Source: Flagellimonas sp. HMM57 (lineage in GTDB: Bacteria > Bacteroidota > Bacteroidia > Flavobacteriales > Flavobacteriaceae). Taken from it: 64,000 nucleotides of DNA. Both the position numbers and the translations under genes were made by a program. The DNA lies in the NCBI RefSeq assembly GCF_021390175.1, contig NZ_CP090004.1:3835001-3899000 (forward strand). Reading direction: 5' to 3'. Shown one piece after another: positions 27,330 through 37,339 of this stretch (positions are counted from its first letter, which is position 1; every line of letters starts with the position of its first letter). Below the pieces are notes generated by a model. The model had not been told where the DNA came from and did no database searches. It saw nothing but the letters and a program-made list of their open reading frames with translations.

Positions 27330-27911
27330 TTAATTCGTTAAAACGATATTATTACGTTCAACTATCTTTCTTAAGTTAATCAAAGCGTATCGCATTCTCC
27401 CTAAAGCTGTATTAATGCTTACCCCTGTGTTTTCAGAGATTTCCTTGAAGCTCATGTCTTTATAGATTCGCATGACCAATACTTCTTTTTGGTCTTCTGG
27501 CAGCTCATCTATCAATAGTGAAAGATCACTATCTATCTGGTTTTTGATAAGTTGTTTTTCTGCATTCAGTTTATCATCATGAATGACCGAGAAAATATTA
27601 AAATCATCGCTACCCTCGAACTTGGGCATCCTTTTGTTCTTACGAAAGTGGTCTATAATAAGGTTGTGTGCAATTCGCATAACCCAAGGCAAAAACTTAC
27701 CTTCTTCACTATATGAACCTCTTTTGAGTGTTTTAATTACTTTGATGAAGGTGTCCTGAAAGATATCTTCGGCGACATCCCTGTCCATTACTTTAGAATA
27801 AATAAAACTTGAGATTCTTTGGTTATGTCGGTTGATAAGAACTTCTAGAGCTTTTTCATCTCCAGAAATATAGTTTTTTACTAATATTGAGTCATCAATC
27901 TGTAGTTCCAT
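27330..27911 (-). CDS. ECF-type RNA polymerase sigma factor
   Basis: About 193 residues. Region 2 is visible as LINRHNQRISSFIYSKVMDRDVAEDIFQDTFIKV and LPWVMRIAHNLIIDHFRKNKR (-10 recognition). Region 4 is LPEDQKEVLVMRIYKDMSFKEISENTGVSINTALGRMRYALINLRK (-35 recognition). I start at MELQIDD (27911); the longer frame to 27938 adds nine residues without support. No anti-sigma gene is adjacent, so its control is not evident; a 47-residue protein follows. Confidence 0.92.
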   Translation of the reverse strand: MELQIDDSILVKNYISGDEKALEVLINRHNQRISSFIYSKVMDRDVAEDIFQDTFIKVIKTLKRGSYSEEGKFLPWVMRIAHNLIIDHFRKNKRMPKFEGSDDFNIFSVIHDDKLNAEKQLIKNQIDSDLSLLIDELPEDQKEVLVMRIYKDMSFKEISENTGVSINTALGRMRYALINLRKIVERNNIVLTN

Positions 27912-28133
27912 ACAAATTACTTTTTTGGTTAAACACACAGTCTCTCCCTTAAAAAAGAAGGACTTAGAGTTATTAGTTAATTATAAAAAAGTAATTATTT
28001 CTGTATAGGCCTATCAGCTTTTTAATTACACATCAAATATAGAAAAACAGTCTGCCCGTGAAAAAACTATGTTGTGATCTGGGCATTTTTAGATGTTAAC
28101 TGATACAATATACGTATTAAGTGTGGTGTAGCG

Positions 28134-28141
28134 TATCTTTG
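28134..28141 (+). promoter_or_regulatory. Candidate -7 box for uvrA
   Basis: TATCTTTG matches TAnnTTTG and lies 18 bases before the uvrA ATG, the same distance as in msrA. No -33 TTG is at the expected spacing, so confidence is low. Confidence 0.35.
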
Positions 28142-28159
28142 AAACTCAAATTTTAACAT

Positions 28160-30937
28160 ATGGCCATTATCAATAACGTTGATCCAAAAGAGAATATTAT
28201 CATAAAAGGGGCGAAACTACACAATCTAAAGAATATTGATGTGGTCATCCCAAGAAATAAGCTCGTGGTCATTACTGGGCTCTCCGGTTCCGGTAAATCT
28301 AGCCTTGCTTTTGATACCTTATATGCAGAAGGACAGCGCCGTTATGTAGAGAGTCTTTCCTCCTATGCCCGCCAGTTTTTGGGTAAATTGGACAAACCAA
28401 AAGTAGACTATATAAAAGGTATAGCTCCGGCCATAGCCATAGAGCAAAAGGTAAATTCCACCAATCCAAGGTCCACTGTTGGTACAACAACAGAAGTCTA
28501 TGACTATCTAAAACTACTTTACGCCCGTATTGGAAAAACCATATCCCCCCTCTCGGGCAGTGAAGTTAAAAAAGATACAGTAACCGATGTTATTGATTTT
28601 GTCAAGTCTTTAGAAGTAGATAGTAAGTTATTGCTCTCGGCACCTATTACTATAAAGAAGGAAAGAGAACCGCTTAAATCGTTACAACTTTTTTCCAAAC
28701 AAGGTTATGCACGTATCAAATATAAAGGAGAGGTGCTACGGATAGATAATGTTCCCGAGGATATTGGCAGAAACTTTGATCTGGTCGTGGACAGAATAAT
28801 CGTTAAAGAAGACGAAGACTTTTATAATCGTTTGGGCAATGCTGTGGACAATGCATTTTTTGAAGGCAAAGGACAGTGCAGTATTGAAAACTTGAAAGAT
28901 GGAGAAATAAAAACGTTCAGCAATCAATTTGAATTGGACGGAATGAAATTTCTTGAGCCTAACGTACACTTGTTCAGTTTCAACAATCCGTATGGCGCCT
29001 GTCCAAAATGTGAAGGCTATGGTGATGTAATTGGAATAGATGAAGATTTGGTCGTTCCCAATACGGCACTATCCATTTTTGAAAATGCAGTTTTTCCATG
29101 GCGTGGGGAAAGCATGGGCTGGTACCGTGACCAATTGGTAAATGAAGCCTATAAATTCGATTTTCCTATCCATAAACCTTGGTTTGAACTTTCTGAAAAG
29201 CAAAAACAATTGGTTTGGGACGGTAATGAACACTTTATAGGTATCCATAAATTCTTTCAACAGCTCGAAGAGAAAAGTTATAAAATACAGAACAGGGTAA
29301 TGCTATCGCGCTACAGGGGCAAGACCAAATGTCCTATCTGTAAAGGGAAACGACTTAGACCAGAGGCAGACTATGTTAAGGTAGGGGGACATTCCATATC
29401 GGACTTAATTGAATTGCCCATCAAAAAACTTATTCCCTTTTTTGAAGATTTACAACTTTCCGAGCACGATAGCACCATTGCAAAAAGATTGCTGAAAGAA
29501 ATTATGACCCGTCTTGACTTCCTCAGCAAAGTAGGTTTAAGCTATTTGACCTTAAATAGAAAATCCAATACGTTGTCAGGTGGTGAGAGTCAACGTATAA
29601 ACCTTGCCACTTCATTGGGAAGTAGTTTAGTAGGTTCGATGTATATTTTGGATGAACCAAGCATAGGATTACACCCAAAAGATACCGAAAATTTAATAGA
29701 GGTCTTATTATCCCTGCGAGATTTGGGCAACACGGTGATAGTAGTCGAACATGATGAAGATATCATGAAAGCTGCGGATGAAGTTATCGATATAGGACCT
29801 GAAGCGGGTACATTGGGCGGTCATGTAGTAGCCACAGGAAGTTTAGAACAAATATTGAACGCTAATTCCCTAACGGCAGATTATCTAAATGGCAATAAAG
29901 AAATTGCCGTGCCAAGCGAACGCAGAAATTCCAAATATTATATACAGATTAAAGGAGCTCGCGAAAACAATCTTAAAAATATAGATGTTACGTTTCCCCT
30001 AAACGTTCTTACGGTGGTTACTGGGGTTTCGGGCAGTGGCAAAAGTACCTTGGTCAAGAAAATAGTATATCCAACCATTCTAAAAGAAGTGGGTGGCTAT
30101 GGAGAAAAAGCAGGTCAGTTTACTAAAGTAGAAGGCAAATACAGTCATATAAAACATGTGGAGTTCGTTGACCAAAATCCTATAGGCCGTTCCTCTAGGT
30201 CAAACCCGGTTACCTATATAAAGGCTTACGATGACATTCGAACTCTTTTTTCATCGCAAAAACTCAGCAAGCTAAGAGGGTATCAACCCAAACATTTTTC
30301 TTTTAATGTGGATGGGGGACGTTGTGAAAAATGTAAAGGTGAAGGAGAGATCACCGTAGAAATGCAATTTATGGCCGATGTGCATCTGGAATGTGATGTA
30401 TGTGACGGCAAACGTTTTAAAAAAGATGTACTAGAAGTACAGTTTGAAGGAAAAAATATAGACAATATTCTTAATTTGACCATAGATGAAGCCATCGAAC
30501 ATTTCAAAAACTATGCACAAAACAAGATTGTAGCCAAATTACAGCCATTACAAGATGTTGGTCTCGGCTACGTTACTTTGGGTCAGTCCTCCTCTACCCT
30601 TTCCGGTGGTGAAGCACAACGCATTAAACTAGCTTCCTTTTTGGTAAAAGGAAATACAAAAGAAAAAGCACTCTTCATTTTTGACGAACCTACAACAGGC
30701 CTTCATTTCCATGATATTAAAAAGCTATTAAAATCTTTTGATGAACTCATTGCAAAGGGACACTCCATCATTGTCATAGAGCATAATATAGAGCTCATTA
30801 AATGTGCAGATTACATTATTGACCTAGGTCCAGAAGGTGGTGAAAATGGTGGACACCTAATTGCTGAAGGTACACCTGAAGAAATAATTCAAAATAGGAA
30901 ATCCTTTACTGCAGAATATCTTACTGGAAAGCTTTAG
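28160..30937 (+). CDS. uvrA: Excinuclease ABC subunit A
   Basis: A 925-residue UvrA, the damage-sensing ATPase of nucleotide excision repair. Two ABC modules are complete: Walker [10 protein letters not shown] and GVSGSGKST, signatures [12 protein letters not shown] and [12 protein letters not shown], Walker [13 protein letters not shown] and [12 protein letters not shown]. Zinc-binding cysteine pairs appear in [26 protein letters not shown] and CDVCDGKR. Length is normal. It is flanked by non-coding DNA on both sides, so it is probably monocistronic. Confidence 0.98.
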   Translation: MAIINNVDPKENIIIKGAKLHNLKNIDVVIPRNKLVVITGLSGSGKSSLAFDTLYAEGQRRYVESLSSYARQFLGKLDKPKVDYIKGIAPAIAIEQKVNSTNPRSTVGTTTEVYDYLKLLYARIGKTISPLSGSEVKKDTVTDVIDFVKSLEVDSKLLLSAPITIKKEREPLKSLQLFSKQGYARIKYKGEVLRIDNVPEDIGRNFDLVVDRIIVKEDEDFYNRLGNAVDNAFFEGKGQCSIENLKDGEIKTFSNQFELDGMKFLEPNVHLFSFNNPYGACPKCEGYGDVIGIDEDLVVPNTALSIFENAVFPWRGESMGWYRDQLVNEAYKFDFPIHKPWFELSEKQKQLVWDGNEHFIGIHKFFQQLEEKSYKIQNRVMLSRYRGKTKCPICKGKRLRPEADYVKVGGHSISDLIELPIKKLIPFFEDLQLSEHDSTIAKRLLKEIMTRLDFLSKVGLSYLTLNRKSNTLSGGESQRINLATSLGSSLVGSMYILDEPSIGLHPKDTENLIEVLLSLRDLGNTVIVVEHDEDIMKAADEVIDIGPEAGTLGGHVVATGSLEQILNANSLTADYLNGNKEIAVPSERRNSKYYIQIKGARENNLKNIDVTFPLNVLTVVTGVSGSGKSTLVKKIVYPTILKEVGGYGEKAGQFTKVEGKYSHIKHVEFVDQNPIGRSSRSNPVTYIKAYDDIRTLFSSQKLSKLRGYQPKHFSFNVDGGRCEKCKGEGEITVEMQFMADVHLECDVCDGKRFKKDVLEVQFEGKNIDNILNLTIDEAIEHFKNYAQNKIVAKLQPLQDVGLGYVTLGQSSSTLSGGEAQRIKLASFLVKGNTKEKALFIFDEPTTGLHFHDIKKLLKSFDELIAKGHSIIVIEHNIELIKCADYIIDLGPEGGENGGHLIAEGTPEEIIQNRKSFTAEYLTGKL

Positions 30938-31323
30938 GGGTATCTTTTCATATCAAATTTTGATTTATAGGGTTAATCTCTATTATTCCTTGCATGCGGA
31001 TTTGCAAACAACAATACTGTAAGTATAAATTATAATTACAATAGGTATTTATTTACAAATCTGGTTTTAAGGCTTATTTTTTTCTTCCCGGATATATCAT
31101 CCGTCAAATCAAACGCTACATCCGTCCATTGAAATAGCCTATTCAAAAATCCTTACCTATTTGAGACTGATTTTTCGTGGATATTTGCACACAATTGTAC
31201 AAGACGTCCAATTACATGCAAAATATCATGATTGCCAGCAAGCTATATACGCTTGCCTAAGTATAAGTTTTTTAATGAACCTACAACCTAATTATTCTAT
31301 CCCATCGCTAAAATATTCCAACC
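30938..31323. other. Intergenic region, 386 bases, before the surface-adhesin cluster
   Basis: AT-rich DNA between uvrA and the T9SS adhesin. It holds the paired CATCCGTC repeat at 31098-31128 (listed separately), followed by a TTGAAATAG...CCTATTCA stretch that resembles the sequence after the repeats at 16911. A 65-codon open frame at 31161-31358 overlaps the adhesin start and has no supporting features. No RNA gene recognised. Confidence 0.5.
31098..31128 (+). promoter_or_regulatory. Paired CATCCGTC direct repeat, candidate LytTR site
   Basis: CATCCGTCAA (31098-31107) and CATCCGTCCA (31119-31128) are 21 bases apart, the same words and period as upstream of the BspA-like gene. It lies 196 bases before the adhesin start codon. 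Confidence 0.5.
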
Positions 31324-34248
31324 ATGCCCTTTATGAACTATTGCAAAGTAAAAAATAGAATTTCTTTTTTCTTAGTTATAATATTACCCGTTTTCATTTT
31401 TAGTGTAAATGCCAATATATGGTCATCTCATGAAAACAATTTCTCCCATAGCGAAGAAAGTAACAATGAACTCAACAGCATGAACAACATGTTTGTACCG
31501 GGCATTGGTCTTATAAAAACCGGGGCCGTTACCGATTTCGACGAAATCCTCTGCGGTCAAATTGTTTTTACCTATACCGTGACCAACGAAAGTACTGCCG
31601 GTGAGATACTCGAGAACATTGAGATCACAGATACAGATCTTGGTGATATTATTCTTAACGGATCTCCTGTATCTGGTGATGTGAACAATAACACCCTTCT
31701 AGATCCCGGTGAAACATGGATATATAATTCTTTCTATGAGACAACGCAGGTAGATATAGATAATGGTTCTTTTGGAGACCAACCTGCAAATGTTACTTCA
31801 AATCCAGTTGGCCAACCTTTAGTGAGTGTGGACGATGTATCCGATCCAATTGATGTGGAAGGGAGCAATCCAACTATAATAGATCTAACGGCTTGTCAGC
31901 CAAGAATTGCGGTTATAAAAACTGGGAGTATTTCCAATGACCCTGCTGGAGGATTGGACTGTAATTTTATCGATTATCAGTTTGAAGTCACTAATGAAGG
32001 TAGTCAAATTTTAGAAAATGTGGTTCTTAATGATCCGCTATTGGGTGGGGATTTACCCGGTCCCGATTCAGGTGATGACAATAATGATACTTTCCTAGAC
32101 CCTGATGAAACTTGGATTTATGTCGCAGATTATGTTACAACACCGGAGGATATAAACGATGGGTTTGTGGAAAATCAGGCTACCGCTACTGCTGATGTTC
32201 AGGGAATGATTAACACGGTCAATGACCTGTCTGATAATGATAGTGTATTGGAAGATGATCCTACAATAACCGACCTGAGTTCCTGTGGTGAGCTTGGTCC
32301 TCGCATAGGTCTTGTAAAAGATGGCAATCCAATAGATTTTGATGGTGACGGCTGTATCGAGAGTATCTTGTATACCTTCACTATAATCAACTTTGGCAAT
32401 GTCGATTTGGACGAGGTATTCTTGGAAGATCCTCTGTTCGGTGGGCCCATACCCGGACCCGACTCGGAGAGCATTGCAGAAAACAACATACTACAAGTGG
32501 GCGAGGTTTGGATATACACAGCGCTATACGCCATCACACAGGACGATATCGATGCCGCTGTGGTAATCAACCAGGCCACCGTATCTGCAGAGTCCGTGGG
32601 AACGGACGAACAGGTCGCCGACCAGTCTGATGACGACAGTAACTTTGAAAATCAGCCTACAAGGACAGAAGTTCCCGACGATTCCTGTACCGAAGGAGGG
32701 CCTCGTATAGGTCTTGTAAAAAATGGCAATCCAATAGACTTTGATGGTGACGGCTGTATCGAGAGTATCCTGTACACCTTCACCGTGACCAACTTGGGCA
32801 ATATCGATTTGGACGAGGTACACTTGGAAGATCCCCTGCTCGGTGGGCCCATACCCGGACCCGACTCGGAGAGTATCTCCGAGAACAATGTACTGCAGGT
32901 CGGAGAAATATGGATCTACACCGCACTCTATGCAATCACACAGGACGACATCGATGCCACAATTGTGGTCAACCAGGCTACCGTATCAGCAGAACCCGTA
33001 GGAGCCGACGAACAGGTCGTGGACCAGTCCGATGACGACAGTAACTTCGAGGACGACCCCACAAGGACACAGGTGCCAGATGATGCCTGTACCGAAGGAG
33101 GTCCCGGCATAGGGCTTATCAAGACCAGTGAACTGGTCGATATTGACAATGATGGCTGTATCGAGAGTATACGCTACACCTTCACCATGACCAACTTGGG
33201 CGATTTCGACCTCGACGAGGTCCTCTTGGAAGATCCCTTGTTCGAAGATTCCCTATTCGGTGGGGTCATTCCAGGGCCAGTCTCCGAGAGTGTTACCGAG
33301 AACAACATACTAGAGGTGGACGAGATATGGACCTATACAGCACTATACACCATCAAACAGGCCGACATAGATGCCACAATTGTGGTCAATCAAGCCACCG
33401 TATCGGCAGAGCCTGTTGGCTTTGATATTAATGTTTTCGATTTATCTGATGACGATAGCAACTTTGAGAACTCCCCAACCAGAACCGAGGTACCTGATGA
33501 TGCTTGCCCTGGTGATGACGGTGGAACACCGCTGTTCGGTATTGCCATGATCAAAACAGGAGAAGGACTGGATATTGATAACGACGGCTGCGATGATAGT
33601 ATAAGGTATGATTTTACCGTAATCAATTCAGGGAGTATCAACTTAGAAAATGTGGAGATAAATGATGAACTCTTTGAGGGACAGATAAACGGATTGGTAG
33701 TGAGCGAAGAGACTGAAGATGGTATCCTACAACCGGGAGAAGAATGGCAGTATACTGCAATCTACAATGTAACACAGGAAGATATAGATGGGATTTTCGT
33801 TGACAACCAAGCCTCAATCGCTGCCAACTTAATAGAATTGAATGATGTTATTTTTGATTTATCCGATGATGATAGTTACCAAGAAAATGAAATGACCAGA
33901 ACCAATGTTTCCGCTTTCTGCGAATTTAATGGTAACAATACCGGTTTCAGGATTTACAATGGCATAACTCCCAATGGAGACGGTTTTAATGATTATTTCC
34001 AGATTGTAGGCATAGAAAACTACCCAGATAACAATGTAAAAATCTTCAACAGATGGGGTGTCGAAATCTATAACAGTGACAATTACGGTCAGGGAAATAA
34101 TCTTTTCCGTGGTATTTCTGAAGGCAGGGCCACAATAGACAAATCCAGGGAACTGCCCAGTGGCACCTATTTCTACATTCTAACATTTACAGGCGAAAAT
34201 CCTGGAGAAGATACCTACTCTGGTTATCTATATATCAATAGAGATTAA
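31324..34248 (+). CDS. T9SS-sorted surface adhesin with six DUF7507-like repeats
   Basis: A 974-residue exported protein. An N-terminal signal (ISFFLVIILPVFIFSVNAN) is followed by six immunoglobulin-like repeats of ~130 residues, each opening with (R/G)I-x-(L/V/M)(I/V)K(T/D/N) and closing with an Asp-rich DLSDDDSNFEN-type linker. Repeats 3 to 6 carry a DxDxDGC loop (DFDGDGCIES, DIDNDGC) suggestive of calcium binding. The last ~100 residues (GITPNGDGFNDYF, VKIFNRWGVEIYNS, LPSGTYFYILTF, YSGYLYINRD) are the gliding-motility-associated C-terminal sorting domain (type B). It heads a cluster with SprF and OmpA genes. Confidence 0.92.
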   Translation: MPFMNYCKVKNRISFFLVIILPVFIFSVNANIWSSHENNFSHSEESNNELNSMNNMFVPGIGLIKTGAVTDFDEILCGQIVFTYTVTNESTAGEILENIEITDTDLGDIILNGSPVSGDVNNNTLLDPGETWIYNSFYETTQVDIDNGSFGDQPANVTSNPVGQPLVSVDDVSDPIDVEGSNPTIIDLTACQPRIAVIKTGSISNDPAGGLDCNFIDYQFEVTNEGSQILENVVLNDPLLGGDLPGPDSGDDNNDTFLDPDETWIYVADYVTTPEDINDGFVENQATATADVQGMINTVNDLSDNDSVLEDDPTITDLSSCGELGPRIGLVKDGNPIDFDGDGCIESILYTFTIINFGNVDLDEVFLEDPLFGGPIPGPDSESIAENNILQVGEVWIYTALYAITQDDIDAAVVINQATVSAESVGTDEQVADQSDDDSNFENQPTRTEVPDDSCTEGGPRIGLVKNGNPIDFDGDGCIESILYTFTVTNLGNIDLDEVHLEDPLLGGPIPGPDSESISENNVLQVGEIWIYTALYAITQDDIDATIVVNQATVSAEPVGADEQVVDQSDDDSNFEDDPTRTQVPDDACTEGGPGIGLIKTSELVDIDNDGCIESIRYTFTMTNLGDFDLDEVLLEDPLFEDSLFGGVIPGPVSESVTENNILEVDEIWTYTALYTIKQADIDATIVVNQATVSAEPVGFDINVFDLSDDDSNFENSPTRTEVPDDACPGDDGGTPLFGIAMIKTGEGLDIDNDGCDDSIRYDFTVINSGSINLENVEINDELFEGQINGLVVSEETEDGILQPGEEWQYTAIYNVTQEDIDGIFVDNQASIAANLIELNDVIFDLSDDDSYQENEMTRTNVSAFCEFNGNNTGFRIYNGITPNGDGFNDYFQIVGIENYPDNNVKIFNRWGVEIYNSDNYGQGNNLFRGISEGRATIDKSRELPSGTYFYILTFTGENPGEDTYSGYLYINRD

Positions 34249-34299
34249 CGGGCCAACCATCAAATTGAAAAAAGCAACTAACGCACAAGATAGTTTATA

Positions 34300-35247
34300 A
34301 TGAAAAGAAATCGATTGATAATAAGCATCGTATTTATGGTACTTGGTATAGTTTGTACGGCGCAGCAAAACCCACAGTACACACAATACATGTACAATAC
34401 CCAAATCATTAATCCAGCCTATAGCGGTTCTAGAGAAGCTTTAAGTTTTGGACTATTGGGAAGAACCCAATGGGTCAGTCTGGAAGGGTCACCAGAATCT
34501 GGGACATTTACTGTTAACTCCCCGATCGGACTTTATGATAATATGGGTTTAGGCTTGTCGATTGTACATGACAGAATAGGACCTTCCTCAGAATCCAATA
34601 TAACAGCAGATTATGCATACCGTATTGATGTTTCAAGAGAGGGTAGGCTATCCTTCGGTCTAAAGGCCGGTGTTGATGTATTGAATGTTGACTATAGTGC
34701 GTTGACCATTTTTGATCAAAATGACCCATTTTTTCAAAATAATATTGATAATAGATTACAACCACAAGTAGGTGTTGGGCTATATTTCAATACCGATAGA
34801 TTTTATATGGGGGCTTCCATACCAAATTTCTTACGGGCAGAGCATTTTGATGAAGGTACTCTTGAAGGCGACAACGTGGATTCCGATAGTATTGCGTTGG
34901 AAAGATTGCATTACTTTTTGATTGCCGGGTATGTTTTTGATTTAAACCAAAATCTTAAGTTCAAGCCCGCTACCCTGTTCAAAGCTGTTGGTGGTTCTCC
35001 GCTACAATGGGATTTTTCTGCAAATTTTCTCTTCAATGAGAAATTTACTTTAGGAGCTTCATATCGATGGAGTGCATCCTTAAGTGCGCTAGCAGGATTT
35101 CAGATAACCGATTCGCTGTTTTTGGGCATGGCATATGATTATCAGACCACCGAAATAGAATCCTATAGCGATGGATCTTATGAAGTATTTCTTCGATTTG
35201 ACATCTTCAAAAAATCAGACCGAATATTAACTCCAAGATTCTTCTAA
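34300..35247 (+). CDS. PorP/SprF-family type IX secretion membrane protein
   Basis: A 315-residue protein with signal peptide (LIISIVFMVLGIVCTAQQ) and the family opening QNPQYTQYMYNTQIINPAYSGSREALSFGLLGRTQWV. The rest is a series of beta strands typical of an outer-membrane barrel (GLKAGVDVLNVDYS, PQVGVGLYFNTDRFYMG, FTLGASYRWSASLSALAGFQI). SprF proteins are needed for surface delivery of the specific adhesin encoded beside them, here the type B-sorted protein 52 bases upstream. A dedicated adhesin-SprF pairing is inferred from this layout. Confidence 0.93.
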   Translation: MKRNRLIISIVFMVLGIVCTAQQNPQYTQYMYNTQIINPAYSGSREALSFGLLGRTQWVSLEGSPESGTFTVNSPIGLYDNMGLGLSIVHDRIGPSSESNITADYAYRIDVSREGRLSFGLKAGVDVLNVDYSALTIFDQNDPFFQNNIDNRLQPQVGVGLYFNTDRFYMGASIPNFLRAEHFDEGTLEGDNVDSDSIALERLHYFLIAGYVFDLNQNLKFKPATLFKAVGGSPLQWDFSANFLFNEKFTLGASYRWSASLSALAGFQITDSLFLGMAYDYQTTEIESYSDGSYEVFLRFDIFKKSDRILTPRFF

Positions 35248-35266
35248 AACCATAAAGACAATAACT

Positions 35267-37201
35267 ATGCTACAAAAATTGCGAATATGTTTACTGTTTG
35301 TATTAATTACGGGAAACATTTTTGGACAAAGGAATAAAGTAAAAAAAGCAGATGAAGAATTTGAAACCTATTCCTATATCGATGCTAGAAAAATATATCT
35401 TAAGGTTGTTGAAGATGGTTATGAATCTGCACAAGTATTTAAAAAACTGGGAGATACCTACTATTTCAATAGCGAATATAAAGAAGCGTCCATATGGTAT
35501 AAAAGACTGCTGGAAAAGTTTCCAAACGAAGTAGAACCGATTTATAAACATAGAGTCGCACAATCCCTCAAAAGTATAGGAGCATATGAGGAGTCAAAAA
35601 AGATAATGGGTTCTTATGCTGATATGGCCCAAAATAGTTCGATAACAGAAAACTACCAGAAAAACAAATCCGTTTTAGACAGTATTATTGACTTTGAATC
35701 GAAAGAGTTCGAAGTGCTAAATGCTTCCAACGGTTTATCCAGCTCAGACTTTGGACCTTCCTTTTATGGAAATAGTATCGCATATGCTTCAACTTCAAAA
35801 AATACCCAAGGAGATAAAATCCATGATTGGAACGGACTCCCTTACCTAGATTTATATCAAGCAGATCTGGATGAAAATGGACTATTCTCGAAAACCACAT
35901 CGCTCAAAGGCGATATTAACACTCCATACCATGAGTCTTCAGCATGTTTTACAAAAGATGGAGAAACTATGTATTTTACTAGAAACAACTACATAAATGG
36001 CAAGAAAAAAAGAGGAAAGAACAAATTGGTCAGCCTAAAAATTTACAAGGCCACCAAAAGTACAGATGGTAGTTGGGGCAATGTACAAGAACTGCCTTTT
36101 AATAGCGATTCTTACGCTGTGGCCCATCCAGCATTGAACAGGGACGAAACTAGACTTTACTTTTCTTCGGATATGCCAGGTACTTTTGGAATGTCAGATA
36201 TATGGTATGTTGAAGTGTTGAAAAATGGGAGTTACGGAAGTCCCGTGAATTTAGGTTCAAGGGTAAATACCGAAGCCAGGGAGAGTTTTCCTTATTTGAG
36301 CAATAACAACAACTTATATTTTTCGAGCGATGGACATGTAGGTCTCGGCGGGTTGGATGTTTTTGTAATCTCCCTAAACAATCCAGGCGCTTTTAAAGAA
36401 GTGACCAATCTAAAAAAGCCTATAAATACAAACCAAGACGATTTTGGACTTATCATCAACGAAGAAAAGCGCTTTGGCTATTTATCATCCAATAGAAATG
36501 GAAATGAAGGGAGTAAGTCAGACGACATTTACAGATTTTCCGAAAGTTGTTCCATTCTAATCAAAGGATTAGTTGTGGACAAGGATACAAGGGAAATCTT
36601 GCCTGGTTCAATGGTCATACTTCTTGATAGTGAAAACAAGGTTGTCTCCCAAACCATAGCCAATAGTAAAGGTGTATATAGTTTTGATGGAATTTCGGAT
36701 TGTAACGACCAATATTCGGTTAGGGGAACCAATAACGAGCAAGAATATCAACCAGATGAGAAACTGGTCAATACTCCTTTAGGTTCTTCAACTTTAGAGG
36801 TTGATCTAGAATTGACACCTCCAGATTGTCCAGTAAACGATTTAGGTTGCAGATTAGAATTACAGCCCATCTATTTTGATTTTGATAAGCATAACATAAG
36901 ACCAGATGCTGAAGTGGAGTTGGCCAAAATATTATCAGCCATGAAAGAATATCCACAATTGGTCATCCACATAGAATCACATACAGATTCCAGAGGAAAC
37001 GATAGATACAATGAACTTCTTTCCGATAGGAGAGCCAAATCCACATTGGAATGGTTAGTTAATAAAGGAATAGATAGAACCAGACTCTCCGCTAAAGGTT
37101 ATGGCGAATCTCAACTTCAAAATGAATGCTCAAATGGTATGAAATGTTCAGAAAAAGCCCATCAATTAAATCGAAGATCTATGTTCATCATTAAAAACTA
37201 A
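35267..37201 (+). CDS. OmpA-family lipo/periplasmic protein with TPR and PD40 repeats (PorE-like)
   Basis: A 644-residue exported protein with signal peptide (ICLLFVLITGNIFGQ). Order of domains: TPR-like helices (~20-130), a PD40 beta-propeller (~150-420; AHPALNRDETRLYFSSDMPG, SFPYLSNNNNLYFSSDGH), a carboxypeptidase-regulatory-like beta domain (~430-510), and a C-terminal OmpA peptidoglycan-binding domain (IYFDFDKHNIRPDAEVEL, IESHTDSRG, NRRSMFII). This order matches the PorE/gliding-associated OmpA proteins that tie type IX components to peptidoglycan. It completes the adhesin-SprF-OmpA trio. Confidence 0.92.
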   Translation: MLQKLRICLLFVLITGNIFGQRNKVKKADEEFETYSYIDARKIYLKVVEDGYESAQVFKKLGDTYYFNSEYKEASIWYKRLLEKFPNEVEPIYKHRVAQSLKSIGAYEESKKIMGSYADMAQNSSITENYQKNKSVLDSIIDFESKEFEVLNASNGLSSSDFGPSFYGNSIAYASTSKNTQGDKIHDWNGLPYLDLYQADLDENGLFSKTTSLKGDINTPYHESSACFTKDGETMYFTRNNYINGKKKRGKNKLVSLKIYKATKSTDGSWGNVQELPFNSDSYAVAHPALNRDETRLYFSSDMPGTFGMSDIWYVEVLKNGSYGSPVNLGSRVNTEARESFPYLSNNNNLYFSSDGHVGLGGLDVFVISLNNPGAFKEVTNLKKPINTNQDDFGLIINEEKRFGYLSSNRNGNEGSKSDDIYRFSESCSILIKGLVVDKDTREILPGSMVILLDSENKVVSQTIANSKGVYSFDGISDCNDQYSVRGTNNEQEYQPDEKLVNTPLGSSTLEVDLELTPPDCPVNDLGCRLELQPIYFDFDKHNIRPDAEVELAKILSAMKEYPQLVIHIESHTDSRGNDRYNELLSDRRAKSTLEWLVNKGIDRTRLSAKGYGESQLQNECSNGMKCSEKAHQLNRRSMFIIKN

Positions 37202-37230
37202 ATTCAATAGTTTTAGAATAAAAAGGAATG

Positions 37231-37262
37231 AACTCCTAATAAACATTTGTTTATCAGGAGTT
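37231..37262 (+). terminator. Terminator of the adhesin-sprF-ompA operon
   Basis: Fourteen-base arms (37231-37244, 37249-37262) with one G-T type mismatch and a 4-base loop, followed by a T-rich run, 30 bases after the OmpA stop. Confidence 0.7.
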
Positions 37263-37339
37263 TAATTTTTTTGGCACGCTGTTTGGTAATACCTAAACGG
37301 AAAGTAAATAGTTACTTTCAGAATTTAAAACCTTATAGT

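Noticed and set aside
31161..31358. 65-codon frame before the T9SS adhesin
   Set aside because: It starts with TTG, overlaps the adhesin start in another frame and lacks any domain or signal; it covers the leader region.
37247..37339. N-terminal extension of the Arg-rich protein
   Set aside because: It runs through the upstream terminator hairpin and hides the clear signal peptide that starts at 37340.
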